NCBI GenBank assembly: GCA_009699245.1
Contig: WLOQ01000005.1
Span: 124,001 to 188,000 of the forward strand
DNA length: 64,000 nt
Direction: 5' to 3'
Source: Actinomycetota bacterium
GTDB taxonomy: Bacteria; Actinomycetota; Thermoleophilia; Solirubrobacterales; Solirubrobacteraceae
The position numbers and the translations under genes are program-made. Under the pieces are notes generated by a model. The model saw nothing but the letters and a program-made list of their open reading frames with translations. It was not told where the DNA came from and did no database searches. Each line of letters begins with the position of its first letter. Within the stretch, counting starts at the first letter, position 1. Positions 7,508-16,318 of this stretch are shown in pieces.

Positions 7508-8320
7508 ACCATCGGCGTCACCATTCCCGGTGACGGCTGCTGCGGCATGGCGCTCACGCGCGAGAAAGCTCCCGAGTTCCTCGATGGTGCTCATCAGCGG
7601 CGACGGGAAGATCACCGTGGAGTTCTTGTCCACCGAGATCTCGACGAGCGTCTGGAGGTTGCGCAGCTGCAGCGCCAATGGATGCTGCGCCATCACGTCG
7701 GCGGCCTCCGCAAGGCGCCCTGCCGCGAGGGCCTCCCCCTCCGCAGCGATGATCTTCGCGCGCTTCTCCCGCTCGGCCTCGGCCTGCTTGGCCATCGCGC
7801 GCTTCATCGTGTCCGGGAGTTGGATGTCCTTCAGCTCGACCAGCGTCACCTCGACCCCCCACTCCTCCGTCTGGACGTCGAGGATCTCGCGGATGTGTTT
7901 GTTGATGCGGTCGGTGTCGGCGAGCGTGGCATCGAGGGTGTGGCGACCGACCACCGACCGCAGCGTCGTCTGGGCGATCTGGTTGATCGCCGCCCCGACG
8001 TTCTCGATCGCGATGACCGCTCGGATCGGGTCGCGCACGCGGTAGTACGCCACCGCAGCGATGTCGACGCTCACGTTGTCCCGCGTGATGATGCCCTGCG
8101 ACTGGATCGGCATCGTGATGATCCGCAGGGACACGGGGACGAGCCGGTCGATGATCGGGATGATGAGGACGAGCCCGGGCCCGCGCGGGCCGTTGTGGAG
8201 CTTGCCGAGGCGAAACTGCACGCCCCGCTCGTACTGCCGGATGATGCGGATCGCGGCGGCGAGCAGCAGCACGGCGAGCACGACGACCGCGAGGACGACC
8301 ACGACGACGACGGTGCTCAT
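7505..8320 (-). CDS. slipin / SPFH-domain membrane protein
   Basis: 271 aa. One N-terminal membrane helix made largely of Val, Leu and Ala (residues 3-24) is followed by the SPFH/band-7 domain: [42 protein letters not shown] and the coiled-coil region [22 protein letters not shown]. This is the stomatin-like slipin subgroup, which scaffolds membrane microdomains and often regulates a partner protease. Slipins are often encoded beside an NfeD-type protein; none is present here. The minus-strand hexamer TAGAGC, 6 bases upstream of the ATG, could be a leaderless promoter. Confidence 0.92.
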   Translation of the reverse strand: MSTVVVVVVLAVVVLAVLLLAAAIRIIRQYERGVQFRLGKLHNGPRGPGLVLIIPIIDRLVPVSLRIITMPIQSQGIITRDNVSVDIAAVAYYRVRDPIRAVIAIENVGAAINQIAQTTLRSVVGRHTLDATLADTDRINKHIREILDVQTEEWGVEVTLVELKDIQLPDTMKRAMAKQAEAEREKRAKIIAAEGEALAAGRLAEAADVMAQHPLALQLRNLQTLVEISVDKNSTVIFPSPLMSTIEELGSFLARERHAAAAVTGNGDADG

Positions 8321-8368
8321 CCGGCAGCTCTACCCGAACGGCCGAGCGCCAAACGCGCCGTGGGGCGA

Positions 8369-9796
8369 TCAGCCCGCTTCCGCGCCGCCTTCGAGCATGC
8401 GACGCGCCGCCTCGATCGCCTCGTCCCGCCCGTGCACCTCGCCCGCATACTGCGCCTGCGCGATCTCCGCCAGCAGCTCGCCGAGGACCGGGCCGGGGGT
8501 GATCCCGAGCTCGGCTGCCAGCTCATCGCCGCGCACGACCGGCTCCTGCGGGCCGTCGCGGTGCCACGCGAGGGCCGCGGCGAGCATGGGGAGCGCCACC
8601 TCCATATGCACCGCGATCGCCTCGTCGGCCTTGCGGCCGCGTGTCGCGAGGCGATCGGAGAGCCCGAGGATCGTCACATCGGCGGCGACCGGGTCGCAGG
8701 TGACGAGATAGCGGTGGACGAGCCGGCGTCCGAGCGGCCGTTCATGGACGAGGAACCCGAGTCGCAGGTGATGGCGTGCGAGGGCCGCGACGTGCGAACG
8801 GAGCCGCTCGCTCGTGCGCAGCCGCTCGAGGATCGCGCGCGACATCGCGGCACCCTGTCGATCGTGATCCGGGAACCCGATGCGTCCTTCGCCGAAGTCG
8901 GTCCGTGTCTGGGGCTTGGCGATGTCGTGCAGCAGCGACGCCCAGCGCAGCGCCGCGCCGCGGGTCAGGCCGTCCGCGAGCGGCTCCGCGAGCAGCGCTC
9001 GCACGCCCTCGGCGAGGTCCGGGCCCACCACGGGCTCCGGATCCTCCTCGAGCGCGACGCTCGCCGCCAGGACCTCGAGCGTGTGCCCGTGCACATCACG
9101 ATGGTGATAGACGGTCTGGTCGACGCCGCGGAGTTCGTCGAGCTCGGGGAGGACGACCGACGTCGCGCCGAGCTCATCGAGGAGGGCGATGCCGCTCACA
9201 GGATCGGCCGCGCCGACGACTCGGCGCAGCTCGGCGAAGATGCGCTCGCCCGCGACCTGGGCCAGGCCGGCGGCCCGCGCCCGCGCCGCGGCGATGGTCG
9301 CCGGATCCGCGGTGAACTCCAGCTCGACGGCGAGCCGGGCGACGCGGAGGACCCGAAGCGGGTCCTCGTCGAAGGCCTCGGCCGTCACCATCCGCAGCGT
9401 CCGCGCGGCGAGATCCTCGAGTCCCCCGGTCGGATCGATCGGCTCCCCACCGGCGAGCGGCTCGGCGATCGCGTTGATCGTGAGGTCGCGGCGGTGCAGA
9501 TCCGCCTCGAGCGAGCCCCCGTGGAGCGCTGAGATGTCGACCTGCCACGCATTGTCCGCCGCCACCACCCGCCATGAGCCGAAGGCGTCGGACAGCGCGA
9601 AGGCGGCCGTCCCGCGCGGGGCAGCGGCGCGCAGGGCGCGCGCTGCGCGCTCCGGGTCGCCGTCGATGACGATGTCGAGGTCCGGGACCGCCTGCTCCCG
9701 GCCGAGCAGGCGATCGCGCACCGCGCCGCCCACGAGCCAGCCTGCGGCGCCCGGGAGCGCTGTGCGCAAGAGATCGAGCGGCTGGTCGCCGCTCAC
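8369..9796 (-). CDS. CCA-type tRNA nucleotidyltransferase with HD domain
   Basis: About 475 aa. The N-terminal head has the class II polymerase-beta signature GWLVGGAVRDRLL, then D-L-D-I-V-I for the metal-binding aspartates, and DLTINAIAEPLAGG. The central part carries the RNA-binding region (FDEDPLRVLRVARLA), and the C-terminal half an HD domain (LLHDIAKPQTR, with HDRQGAAMSRAIL) of the kind that gives phosphatase activity in some CCA enzymes. The protein adds CCA to tRNA 3' ends or acts as a related poly(A) polymerase. The GTG start at 9796 overlaps the alr stop (GTGA), so the two are translationally coupled. Confidence 0.9.
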   Translation of the reverse strand: MSGDQPLDLLRTALPGAAGWLVGGAVRDRLLGREQAVPDLDIVIDGDPERAARALRAAAPRGTAAFALSDAFGSWRVVAADNAWQVDISALHGGSLEADLHRRDLTINAIAEPLAGGEPIDPTGGLEDLAARTLRMVTAEAFDEDPLRVLRVARLAVELEFTADPATIAAARARAAGLAQVAGERIFAELRRVVGAADPVSGIALLDELGATSVVLPELDELRGVDQTVYHHRDVHGHTLEVLAASVALEEDPEPVVGPDLAEGVRALLAEPLADGLTRGAALRWASLLHDIAKPQTRTDFGEGRIGFPDHDRQGAAMSRAILERLRTSERLRSHVAALARHHLRLGFLVHERPLGRRLVHRYLVTCDPVAADVTILGLSDRLATRGRKADEAIAVHMEVALPMLAAALAWHRDGPQEPVVRGDELAAELGITPGPVLGELLAEIAQAQYAGEVHGRDEAIEAARRMLEGGAEAG

Positions 9797-10902
9797 GCCG
9801 CAGCTCCCTCGCCGTACTCCCGCGGGACGCGAGCGGTGAGCCCGCAGGTGACCTCGTAGTTGATCGTCCCGAGCCGCTGTGCCACGTCCTCCGTGAGGAT
9901 CCGCTCGCCCCCGCGGCGCCCGAGCAGGACGACCTCGGCACCGATCGACACCGATGCTCCTGCCCCGAGGTCGACCGTGATGCTGTCCATCGACACGGTC
10001 CCGACGAGCGGCCGACGCAGCCCCTCGATGAGCACCTCGGCGTTGTTCGTCAGGCCACGGCGCCAGCCATCGCCATAGCCGATCGGCACGGTCGCGAGCG
10101 TCGTGGGGCGCTGCGCGATGAACTGGCGGCCGTATCCGGCGCTCTCGCCGGGAGCGCACGGCTTGACCTCCGCGACGTAGGAGACGAGTTCGAGCGCGGG
10201 CTCAAGACCCTCAGCGGCCGGATCGACGTCGAAGGGGTCGAGGCCGTAGATCGCGACGCCGGGCCGCACCATGTCGAGCTGCGCGCGCGGGGCGCGCAGC
10301 AGCGCCGCACTGTTGGCCGCATGGAGGAGCACGTTCGGATACTCGGCGCGCAACGGCTCGGCCCAATCGAGGAAGCGCTCGAGCTGGACGTCGAAGAAGG
10401 GATCGTCTCGATCGTCAGCGGTCGCGAAGTGTGTCATCAGACCGACGAGCTCGACCCCGTCAGCTGCGGCTGCGGCTGCGGCGACGCGCCGCGCCTCGTC
10501 TGGGTCGCGCGTGCCGAGTCGGCCCATCCCGGTGTCGAGCTTCACGTGGACGCGGCCACCACCCAGCGCGGCGACCTGCGCCACGGTGGAGGCACGCCAG
10601 ACGGTGATCTCGGCGCGAGCCGCGAGCGCGATCGGCAGTTCCTCGTCGCTCAGCGGGCCGAGCAGCAGCACCGGCGCGTCGATGCCCGCTGCGCGCAGCG
10701 CCGCCGCCTCCCCTGCCGAGACCACGGCAAGCTGCGCCGCCCCGCCTGCGAGCGCCGCCCGCGCCACGGGGATCATCCCGTGGCCGTAGGCGTCGGCCTT
10801 GACGACCGCACAGAGCGCCGATCGCGGCGCTGCGGCCGCCAGGCGGGCGGTGTTGCGCTCGATCGCGCCCAGGTTCACTCGTGCGAGCGCCCGGACGGCC
10901 AT
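9793..10902 (-). CDS. alr: alanine racemase
   Basis: 369 aa PLP-dependent enzyme that converts L- to D-alanine for peptidoglycan. The PLP lysine lies in AVVKADAYGHG near residue 35. The second catalytic region is SAGYGRQFIAQ with the Tyr base, followed by IPIGYGDGWRRGL and the C-terminal VSMDSITVDLG. Full length. It follows the CBS-domain gene after only 5 bases and overlaps the tRNA nucleotidyltransferase gene, so it is in the middle of a short operon. Confidence 0.97.
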   Translation of the reverse strand: MAVRALARVNLGAIERNTARLAAAAPRSALCAVVKADAYGHGMIPVARAALAGGAAQLAVVSAGEAAALRAAGIDAPVLLLGPLSDEELPIALAARAEITVWRASTVAQVAALGGGRVHVKLDTGMGRLGTRDPDEARRVAAAAAAADGVELVGLMTHFATADDRDDPFFDVQLERFLDWAEPLRAEYPNVLLHAANSAALLRAPRAQLDMVRPGVAIYGLDPFDVDPAAEGLEPALELVSYVAEVKPCAPGESAGYGRQFIAQRPTTLATVPIGYGDGWRRGLTNNAEVLIEGLRRPLVGTVSMDSITVDLGAGASVSIGAEVVLLGRRGGERILTEDVAQRLGTINYEVTCGLTARVPREYGEGAAA

Positions 10903-10907
10903 CAGCG

Positions 10908-11375
10908 CTACCGATCCTCGAGCAGCGCCTCGAGGACGTCGACGCGTGTCACGACACCGACCAGCGCGCCCGCAGCGTCCACGACCGGCAGGCGGTTGTG
11001 CTTGTGTGCGGCGATCAGGCGTCCCGCCTCGTGCGCGGTCATCTCAGGGCTCGCGGTGACGGGGCTCGCGGTCATCAGATCGCCCGCGGTGCCGGCGATC
11101 GACTTGCGCACGCGCTCCTCCCAGTGCTTCACGGAGCCGAGATAGATGATCCCGCCCATGATCTCGAGGTGCGGCGGCGGGTCGATGTCGTCCTGCTCGT
11201 CATAGAGGAGCAGGTCGCTCTCCGTGACGATGCCGACGAGCAGGCCCTCGGCGTCCACCACCGGCAGTCCGGGGAGCTGGTGCTCGTGCATCCGGTGCAC
11301 GACGGTCTCGACCGTGTCCTGCGGAAGGACGGTCTTGGGCGTGCGATCCATGATCTCAGCGACGGTGCGGCTCAT
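10908..11375 (-). CDS. CBS-domain pair protein
   Basis: 155 aa made of two CBS motifs. The first runs over VAEIMDRTPKTVLPQDTV to LPVVDAEGLLVGIVTESDLL, the second over AGDLMTASPVTASPEMT to LPVVDAAGALVGVVTRVDVL. Such pairs bind adenosine nucleotides and act as energy sensors, usually on a partner enzyme; no catalytic domain is attached here. An insert between the two (residues 60-100) has a Glu/Asp-Pro rich stretch. It begins the CBS-alr-CCA operon. Confidence 0.92.
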   Translation of the reverse strand: MSRTVAEIMDRTPKTVLPQDTVETVVHRMHEHQLPGLPVVDAEGLLVGIVTESDLLLYDEQDDIDPPPHLEIMGGIIYLGSVKHWEERVRKSIAGTAGDLMTASPVTASPEMTAHEAGRLIAAHKHNRLPVVDAAGALVGVVTRVDVLEALLEDR

Positions 11376-11383
11376 CGTTCGGG

Positions 11384-11389
11384 AGCCTA
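11384..11389 (-). promoter_or_regulatory. -10 box for CBS-alr operon
   Basis: TAGGCT on the minus strand ends 8 bases before the ATG at 11375, with no Shine-Dalgarno sequence. Confidence 0.5.
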
Positions 11390-11408
11390 GCGGGCAGGGA
11401 CCCTGTCG

Positions 11409-12926
11409 TCAGGGCCGCGCCGCAGGCAGCTCGGCGATGATGTCGCGCGCGATGGCCCCGTCGACCCCAAGGCGCTGCGCTGCGAGCCCACCCGCACGAG
11501 CGTGGAGCCGCACGCCGGCACACGCTGCCACGAGGGGATCCTCGCCGCGCGCGAGCAGTGCGCCGATCACACCGCTGAGCACGTCTCCCGTCCCAGCCGT
11601 GGCCAGCGCGGGACTGGCCCCCGGACTCACCATGACGGCTCCGCCCGGATCGGCGATGAGCGTGTCATCGCCCTTGAGCACGACGATCGCACCGGAGCGC
11701 TCAGCCGCGAGCCGGGCGTGGTGGAGGCGACGCCCGGCGACATCGGCACTGTCCACGCCGAGGAGGCGGGCGAGTTCCCCCTCGTGCGGCGTGAGGACGG
11801 TCGGGGCGTCGCGCTCGATCAGCCGTTCCAGCTCCCTGGCGAAGGAGCCGAGCCCGTCGGCGTCGAGGACGAGAGGGCCGGGCGCCTTCGCCGCGAGCTC
11901 GCGCGCGAAGACTGCGGCCCCCGAGTGACGCCCGAGCCCTGGGCCGAGCACGAGCGTGCCACGGCGCTGCGCCAGCGACTCGAGCACCTGCGCGACGCCG
12001 CCGCGGCTGTGGCCCCCCTCCTGGGCTGGAAGCGCAATCTGCATGACCTCGACGAGCTGCGCCGCAGCGGCTCCCTCGAGTCCGGCGGGAACGCACGCGG
12101 TCACATAGCCCGCTCCGGCGCGCATCGCCGCCTGCGCCGCGAGCACCACTGCTCCGAGGAGGCCCTGGGATCCCCCCGCGATGAGCACGCGCCCGCTCGT
12201 GAACTTCGTCCACTGCGGCCCGCGTGTGCTCAGCAGGCGCAGCAGCGGATCGTCCTCGATCAGTCCGACGCGCGGATCGCCGGACGGAGCCCCTCGTGGG
12301 ATGCCGATGTCGGCGACCCGCAGGGACCCGGCATGGGCCTTTCCGGGATGGACGAGCAGGCCGATCTTCGGCGCATCGAAGGTCACGGTGGCGAGCGCGC
12401 GGATGGCGGGAGCCGCGACCTCACCGGTCGCTGCGTCGACCCCACTCGGCACATCGCACGCGACGACCGGGAGCCCCGAGGCGCTGATGGCGGTGATCGC
12501 ATCGGCGACGGCGCCCCGCGGCGCGCCGGCGGTCCCGATGCCGAGGAGCGCGTCGACGACGAGCGTACAGCCGGCGAGACATCCAACGGTGAAGGGCGCG
12601 GGCGCCGCGCCCGGCAGCCGCTGCGCCTGGACGGCGGCATCCCCGGTGAGCTCGTGCGGGTCACGAGCCCAGAACACGTCCACGTCGCGCCAGGCCTTGC
12701 GCAGCAGCCGTGCCGCGGCATAGCCGTCGCCGGCGTTGTTGCCGGCCCCGCAGACGACCGCGATGCGACCCTGCGGCGCGGCCTCCAGCACCGCAGCCGC
12801 CAGGGCCTCGGCGGCCCGCTCCATGAGGTCGAGGCCGGGAATTCCCCGCTCCTCGATCGCCCAGCGATCGACGGCGCGCGCCGCGACCGGGTCAAGCAGG
12901 GGGATCGTCCAGGGCGGCAGGCTCAC
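11409..12926 (-). CDS. nnr: bifunctional NAD(P)HX epimerase / dehydratase
   Basis: 505 aa enzyme that repairs hydrated NADH and NADPH. The N-terminal YjeF_N domain (residues 1-210) has MERAAEALAAAV, VVCGAGNNAGDGYAAARLL and the VDALLGIGTAGAPRG loop and epimerises R- and S-NAD(P)HX. The C-terminal carbohydrate-kinase-like domain has VLIAGGSQGLLGA, LTPHEGELARLL, VLKGDDTLIADPGG and the NAD(P)HX dehydratase signature ATAGTGDVLSGVIGALLARG. Both halves look intact. The GTG at 12926 is chosen because it gives a normal N-terminus and lies 6 bases after a TACGGT hexamer. Confidence 0.94.
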   Translation of the reverse strand: MSLPPWTIPLLDPVAARAVDRWAIEERGIPGLDLMERAAEALAAAVLEAAPQGRIAVVCGAGNNAGDGYAAARLLRKAWRDVDVFWARDPHELTGDAAVQAQRLPGAAPAPFTVGCLAGCTLVVDALLGIGTAGAPRGAVADAITAISASGLPVVACDVPSGVDAATGEVAAPAIRALATVTFDAPKIGLLVHPGKAHAGSLRVADIGIPRGAPSGDPRVGLIEDDPLLRLLSTRGPQWTKFTSGRVLIAGGSQGLLGAVVLAAQAAMRAGAGYVTACVPAGLEGAAAAQLVEVMQIALPAQEGGHSRGGVAQVLESLAQRRGTLVLGPGLGRHSGAAVFARELAAKAPGPLVLDADGLGSFARELERLIERDAPTVLTPHEGELARLLGVDSADVAGRRLHHARLAAERSGAIVVLKGDDTLIADPGGAVMVSPGASPALATAGTGDVLSGVIGALLARGEDPLVAACAGVRLHARAGGLAAQRLGVDGAIARDIIAELPAARP

Positions 12927-12932
12927 GTGGCC

Positions 12933-12938
12933 ACCGTA
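12933..12938 (-). promoter_or_regulatory. -10 box for leaderless nnr
   Basis: TACGGT on the minus strand, 6 bases before the GTG start at 12926. Confidence 0.55.
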
Positions 12939-12966
12939 CCGTGCGCCAAGTGCATCGCCCGGCCGT

Positions 12967-14367
12967 CTACGGCGCCGGGGGCTCGCGCGTGGAGGCGCGC
13001 AGCCGCACGTCGAGTCGGGCTGCGCTCGTCGTCGGTGCACCCATGTGCTGCGTCCACGTGACGGTCGGCTGGCGCGTGAGCGGGCTGAGTGCCACGAGCG
13101 GCACGGAGCGTGTTGAGGAGGACACAAGCTCACCGGGCAGGAAGCGCGAGTCGCCCGCAGGACGCAGCGCCGCGAGGGCGCGCCCGGGAACGAGCTCGAA
13201 GTCGAGCTGCGCCCAGCTCACGGCAGCGGTGCCATCGGGCAGCAGCGAGAGGCCGCCGAGCTGTGCGTTCACCGCGGCATCGGAGACCGTCTCGGGGCTC
13301 GAGAAGCTCCCGTTCGACCCGGCTGTCGCGACGCGCACTCGCCACGTGGTCCCGGCGCGCCCCGTCCAGGCGATCAGTGCATGGATGCCGTTGACGGCGA
13401 GGATCGGACGCAGCCCCACGTACGAGACGCCGGTGCGGATCGCCTCCAGCCGCGTGGCGTCGCGGAATGAGCCGGCGCCCGAGGGTCGCACGGCGACCCA
13501 CGTGCTCGCGCTCGTACCGGTCGTCTCGTTGATCGTCTTGCGCTGCCAGGCGACGTACGCGCGCCCGTTCTGCATCACCGCGGTCGTGACCTCGCCGCGC
13601 GCTGTGCCCTCGCCCAGGCGCTCGAGGGCGTCCCAGGAGCCTCCGGCGCGCCGATAGCGCGCCTCGATCACGGTTCGCCCCTCGCCGACGCGCCGAGCCC
13701 AGGCGACGACGATGTCACCACGGCCGCCGACGGCGATGGAGGGAAGCTCGTTCATGCCGCGTCCGCGCAGCGTGTCGGGAGCCGTGAAGGAGCTGCTCGG
13801 CGCGCGGCGGCGCGCGACGCGGATGATCGAGCGGCTGCACGAGGCAGCCGACTGCGCCCACGCGGCAGCGACGTGCCCGGACTTGTCCGTGCCGACGGCC
13901 GGGTCGCCATCGCCACCGACGCCACGATACGCGGCGATCACCGACGCCGGCGTCTGGAAGAACCCGCTTGAGCGCCCGTAGCGCACGCGCAGATCAACCT
14001 GTTGCCCACAGCGATTCCACGATCCGTGCCGCACGTCGAGGCCGACCGCGCGCGTCTGCCCGTAGAGCATCGGCCCGGCGCGGAAGACCGGCGCGGTGCG
14101 CTCGGGGTCGAAGGCGGTGAGCTGCGGCGCACGCGTCGCAGCGCGCCCACCCTGGCCCTTGAACCGCCCGTTCACGTAGGTCGACGGCAGCCACGTCGCC
14201 AGCGCTCGGCCCTGTGCATCGAATCCGAGCGTCGCGTTGTGGATGTCGTTCGCGGACGCCGAGACCGACTCCGCGGGCGTCCACGCAGCCGACGCCGCCG
14301 CGACGGGTGCGAGCACGCCGGCGATGGCGGTCGTCACAGCGAGCAGAGTCCAGCGACGCGCATGCAT
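12967..14367 (-). CDS. secreted protein, predicted seven-bladed beta-propeller
   Basis: About 466 aa with a signal peptide ending near AAASA. The mature part repeats a motif G-x-h-h-h-x-W seven times: GRALATWLP, GHVAAAWAQ, GDIVVAWAR, GRAYVAWQR, IHALIAWTG, GTAAVSWAQ and QPTVTWTQ, spaced roughly 40 to 90 residues apart. That is the pattern of a seven-bladed beta-propeller of the sialidase/BNR-like type, each Trp closing a blade. No catalytic residues can be assigned, so it may be a surface binding protein. Start: ATG at 14367 lies 7 bases after a TAGAAG hexamer; ATG at 14373 is the alternative and adds two residues. Confidence 0.82.
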   Translation of the reverse strand: MHARRWTLLAVTTAIAGVLAPVAAASAAWTPAESVSASANDIHNATLGFDAQGRALATWLPSTYVNGRFKGQGGRAATRAPQLTAFDPERTAPVFRAGPMLYGQTRAVGLDVRHGSWNRCGQQVDLRVRYGRSSGFFQTPASVIAAYRGVGGDGDPAVGTDKSGHVAAAWAQSAASCSRSIIRVARRRAPSSSFTAPDTLRGRGMNELPSIAVGGRGDIVVAWARRVGEGRTVIEARYRRAGGSWDALERLGEGTARGEVTTAVMQNGRAYVAWQRKTINETTGTSASTWVAVRPSGAGSFRDATRLEAIRTGVSYVGLRPILAVNGIHALIAWTGRAGTTWRVRVATAGSNGSFSSPETVSDAAVNAQLGGLSLLPDGTAAVSWAQLDFELVPGRALAALRPAGDSRFLPGELVSSSTRSVPLVALSPLTRQPTVTWTQHMGAPTTSAARLDVRLRASTREPPAP

Positions 14368-14415
14368 GCTCATACTTCTACCCGCACCCGCGCGCGGCGA
14401 CACTCCCGAATCCGG

Positions 14416-16278
14416 CTATTCGACGGTGACGGTCTTCGCGAGGTTGCGGGGCTGGTCGACGTTCAGCCCGCGGCGGCGCGCGATCCGGTAGGCGAGCAGC
14501 TGGAGCGGAATGACCGCGAGGAGCGGCTGGAGGATCCAATCGGTCCGCGGAACGCGAACGACCGAGTCTGCGTGCTCGCCGATGTCGAGGTTGCCTTCGG
14601 TCGCTACCGCGATCACGTGTGCCCCGCGCGCGCGAACCTCCTGCATGTTCGACACGACCTTGTCGAGCACCGGCGAATTCGTCGCCACGGTCACTACGGG
14701 CGTGGACTCGCTCAGGAGCGCTATCGGTCCATGCTTCATCTCGCCAGCCGCATAGGCATCGGTCGAGATGTATGAGACCTCCTTGAGCTTCAGCGCACCC
14801 TCGTGCGCGACGGGCAGGCCGACGTGGCGTCCGAGGTAGAGGAAGAACCCATCCTTCCAGTGCCGATCGGCGATCGCTTTGATCTCCGGCTCGACGCCCT
14901 GCAGGAGCCCCTCGATGAGGCGCGGCATCGACTTGAGCTCGCGCACGAGCTGCGTGCGCCGCGCCACGTCGAGCGTCCCGTGGAGCTCCGCGAGCCGCAG
15001 CGCCACGAGATACATGACGGCGACTTGGCAGAGGAAGGTCTTGGTCGCCGCGACGGACACCTCGAGGCCGGCGCGCGTGTAGAGGACGCCATCCGCCTCG
15101 CGCGTCGCCTGTGATCCCATGATGTTCGTGATCGCGAGAACGGTCGCCCCGCGCTCGCGGGCGATCCGCATGGCCGCGAGGGTGTCTGCCGTCTCACCTG
15201 ACTGCGTGATGCCGATCACCAGGTCATCCGGGCCGACAATCGGATTGCGGTAGCGATATTCGCTTGCGATCTCGACCTCGACGGGTACGCGCGCCAGCTC
15301 CTCGATCGCGTACCGGCCGATGAGACCGGCGTGATATGAGGTGCCGCAGGCGACGATGACGACGCGTCGCGCTCCGACAAGCTGGTCGTCCGTCAGCGCC
15401 CCCAGATCATCGAGGTCGACACCATCGGTCCGCACCGTGCGATCGGCGATCGTCTCCGCGAGCGCGTCCGCCTGCTCATGGATCTCCTTGAGCATGAACG
15501 TCTCATAGCCACCCTTCTCCGCCGTGTCCTCGTCCCAGTCGATGAGCGACACCTGACGGTCAACGTGCCGACCGTCCGCCGTCGTGAAGCGCGTGCCCTC
15601 GGGGCCCAGTTCGACGATCTCGCCGTTCTCGACGTACTGGACGCGTCGGGTCTGTCCGAGAAACGCCGTCACCGCCGAGCCGAAGAAGGCCTCGTCGACG
15701 CCGATGCCGACGACGAGCGGGCACTCCTTGCGCGCGCCGACCAGGACGTCCGGTGCGTCAGAGCTCATCGCGACGAACGCGAAGTGGCCCTCAAGTTCGT
15801 TGAATGCCCCGCGAACCGCTGCGGCAAGGTCGCCGTCGAGATGGGAGGCGACGAGGTGTGCAATGACCTCGGCGTCGGTCTCGCTCGTGAAGACCGCCCC
15901 GTCCGCACGCAGCCGCTCTCGCAGCGCCAGGTAATTCTCGACGATCCCGTTGACGACGACATGCACGCGCTCGGCGGTGTCGAAGTGCGGATGCGCGTTG
16001 TCCTCATTGACGCGGCCGTGCGTCGCCCACCGCGTGTGTCCGATCCCGATCGTCGCAGCTGCCGCCACCGTGGCGACCGCGCCGCCGTGCGCGGTGCGCT
16101 CGTCGATCGCCGCCCGCAGGTTGGCGAGATTGCCGACGGCGCGGACGGAATCGATCTCGCCGTCGGCCATGACGGAAAGGCCCGCGGAGTCATAGCCCCG
16201 GTATTCGAGGCGCGCCAGCCCAGCGAGCAGCAGCTCTTGGGCTGGGCGACGACCGACGTACCCCACAATGCCGCACAT
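14416..16278 (-). CDS. glmS: glutamine--fructose-6-phosphate aminotransferase (isomerizing)
   Basis: 620 aa. It makes glucosamine-6-phosphate, the first step to UDP-GlcNAc. The N-terminal Ntn glutaminase domain begins MCGIVGYVG with the catalytic Cys2, and has LEYRGYDSAG and GHTRWATHG. Two SIS domains follow (VACGTSYHAG; SQSGETADTL; then the C-terminal DQPRNLAKTVTVE, with the conserved KTVTVE end). Full length and intact. glmM lies 40 bases away upstream in the direction of transcription, so glmM-glmS could be cotranscribed, but a -10-like box upstream gives glmS its own start. Confidence 0.98.
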   Translation of the reverse strand: MCGIVGYVGRRPAQELLLAGLARLEYRGYDSAGLSVMADGEIDSVRAVGNLANLRAAIDERTAHGGAVATVAAAATIGIGHTRWATHGRVNEDNAHPHFDTAERVHVVVNGIVENYLALRERLRADGAVFTSETDAEVIAHLVASHLDGDLAAAVRGAFNELEGHFAFVAMSSDAPDVLVGARKECPLVVGIGVDEAFFGSAVTAFLGQTRRVQYVENGEIVELGPEGTRFTTADGRHVDRQVSLIDWDEDTAEKGGYETFMLKEIHEQADALAETIADRTVRTDGVDLDDLGALTDDQLVGARRVVIVACGTSYHAGLIGRYAIEELARVPVEVEIASEYRYRNPIVGPDDLVIGITQSGETADTLAAMRIARERGATVLAITNIMGSQATREADGVLYTRAGLEVSVAATKTFLCQVAVMYLVALRLAELHGTLDVARRTQLVRELKSMPRLIEGLLQGVEPEIKAIADRHWKDGFFLYLGRHVGLPVAHEGALKLKEVSYISTDAYAAGEMKHGPIALLSESTPVVTVATNSPVLDKVVSNMQEVRARGAHVIAVATEGNLDIGEHADSVVRVPRTDWILQPLLAVIPLQLLAYRIARRRGLNVDQPRNLAKTVTVE

Positions 16279-16286
16279 ACCTGCGC

Positions 16287-16292
16287 AGGGTA
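16287..16292 (-). promoter_or_regulatory. -10 box for glmS
   Basis: TACCCT on the minus strand ends 8 bases before the ATG at 16278. Confidence 0.55.
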
Positions 16293-16318
16293 GTGCGCGG
16301 GTCCGTCGGTGCGAGCGG

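Noticed and set aside
7019-9532. Very long open frame on the plus strand opposite HIT, slipin and the tRNA nucleotidyltransferase
   Set aside because: It is Arg/Asp/His/Gly-rich low-complexity text with no domain, and mirrors well-supported minus-strand genes; a shadow caused by high GC.
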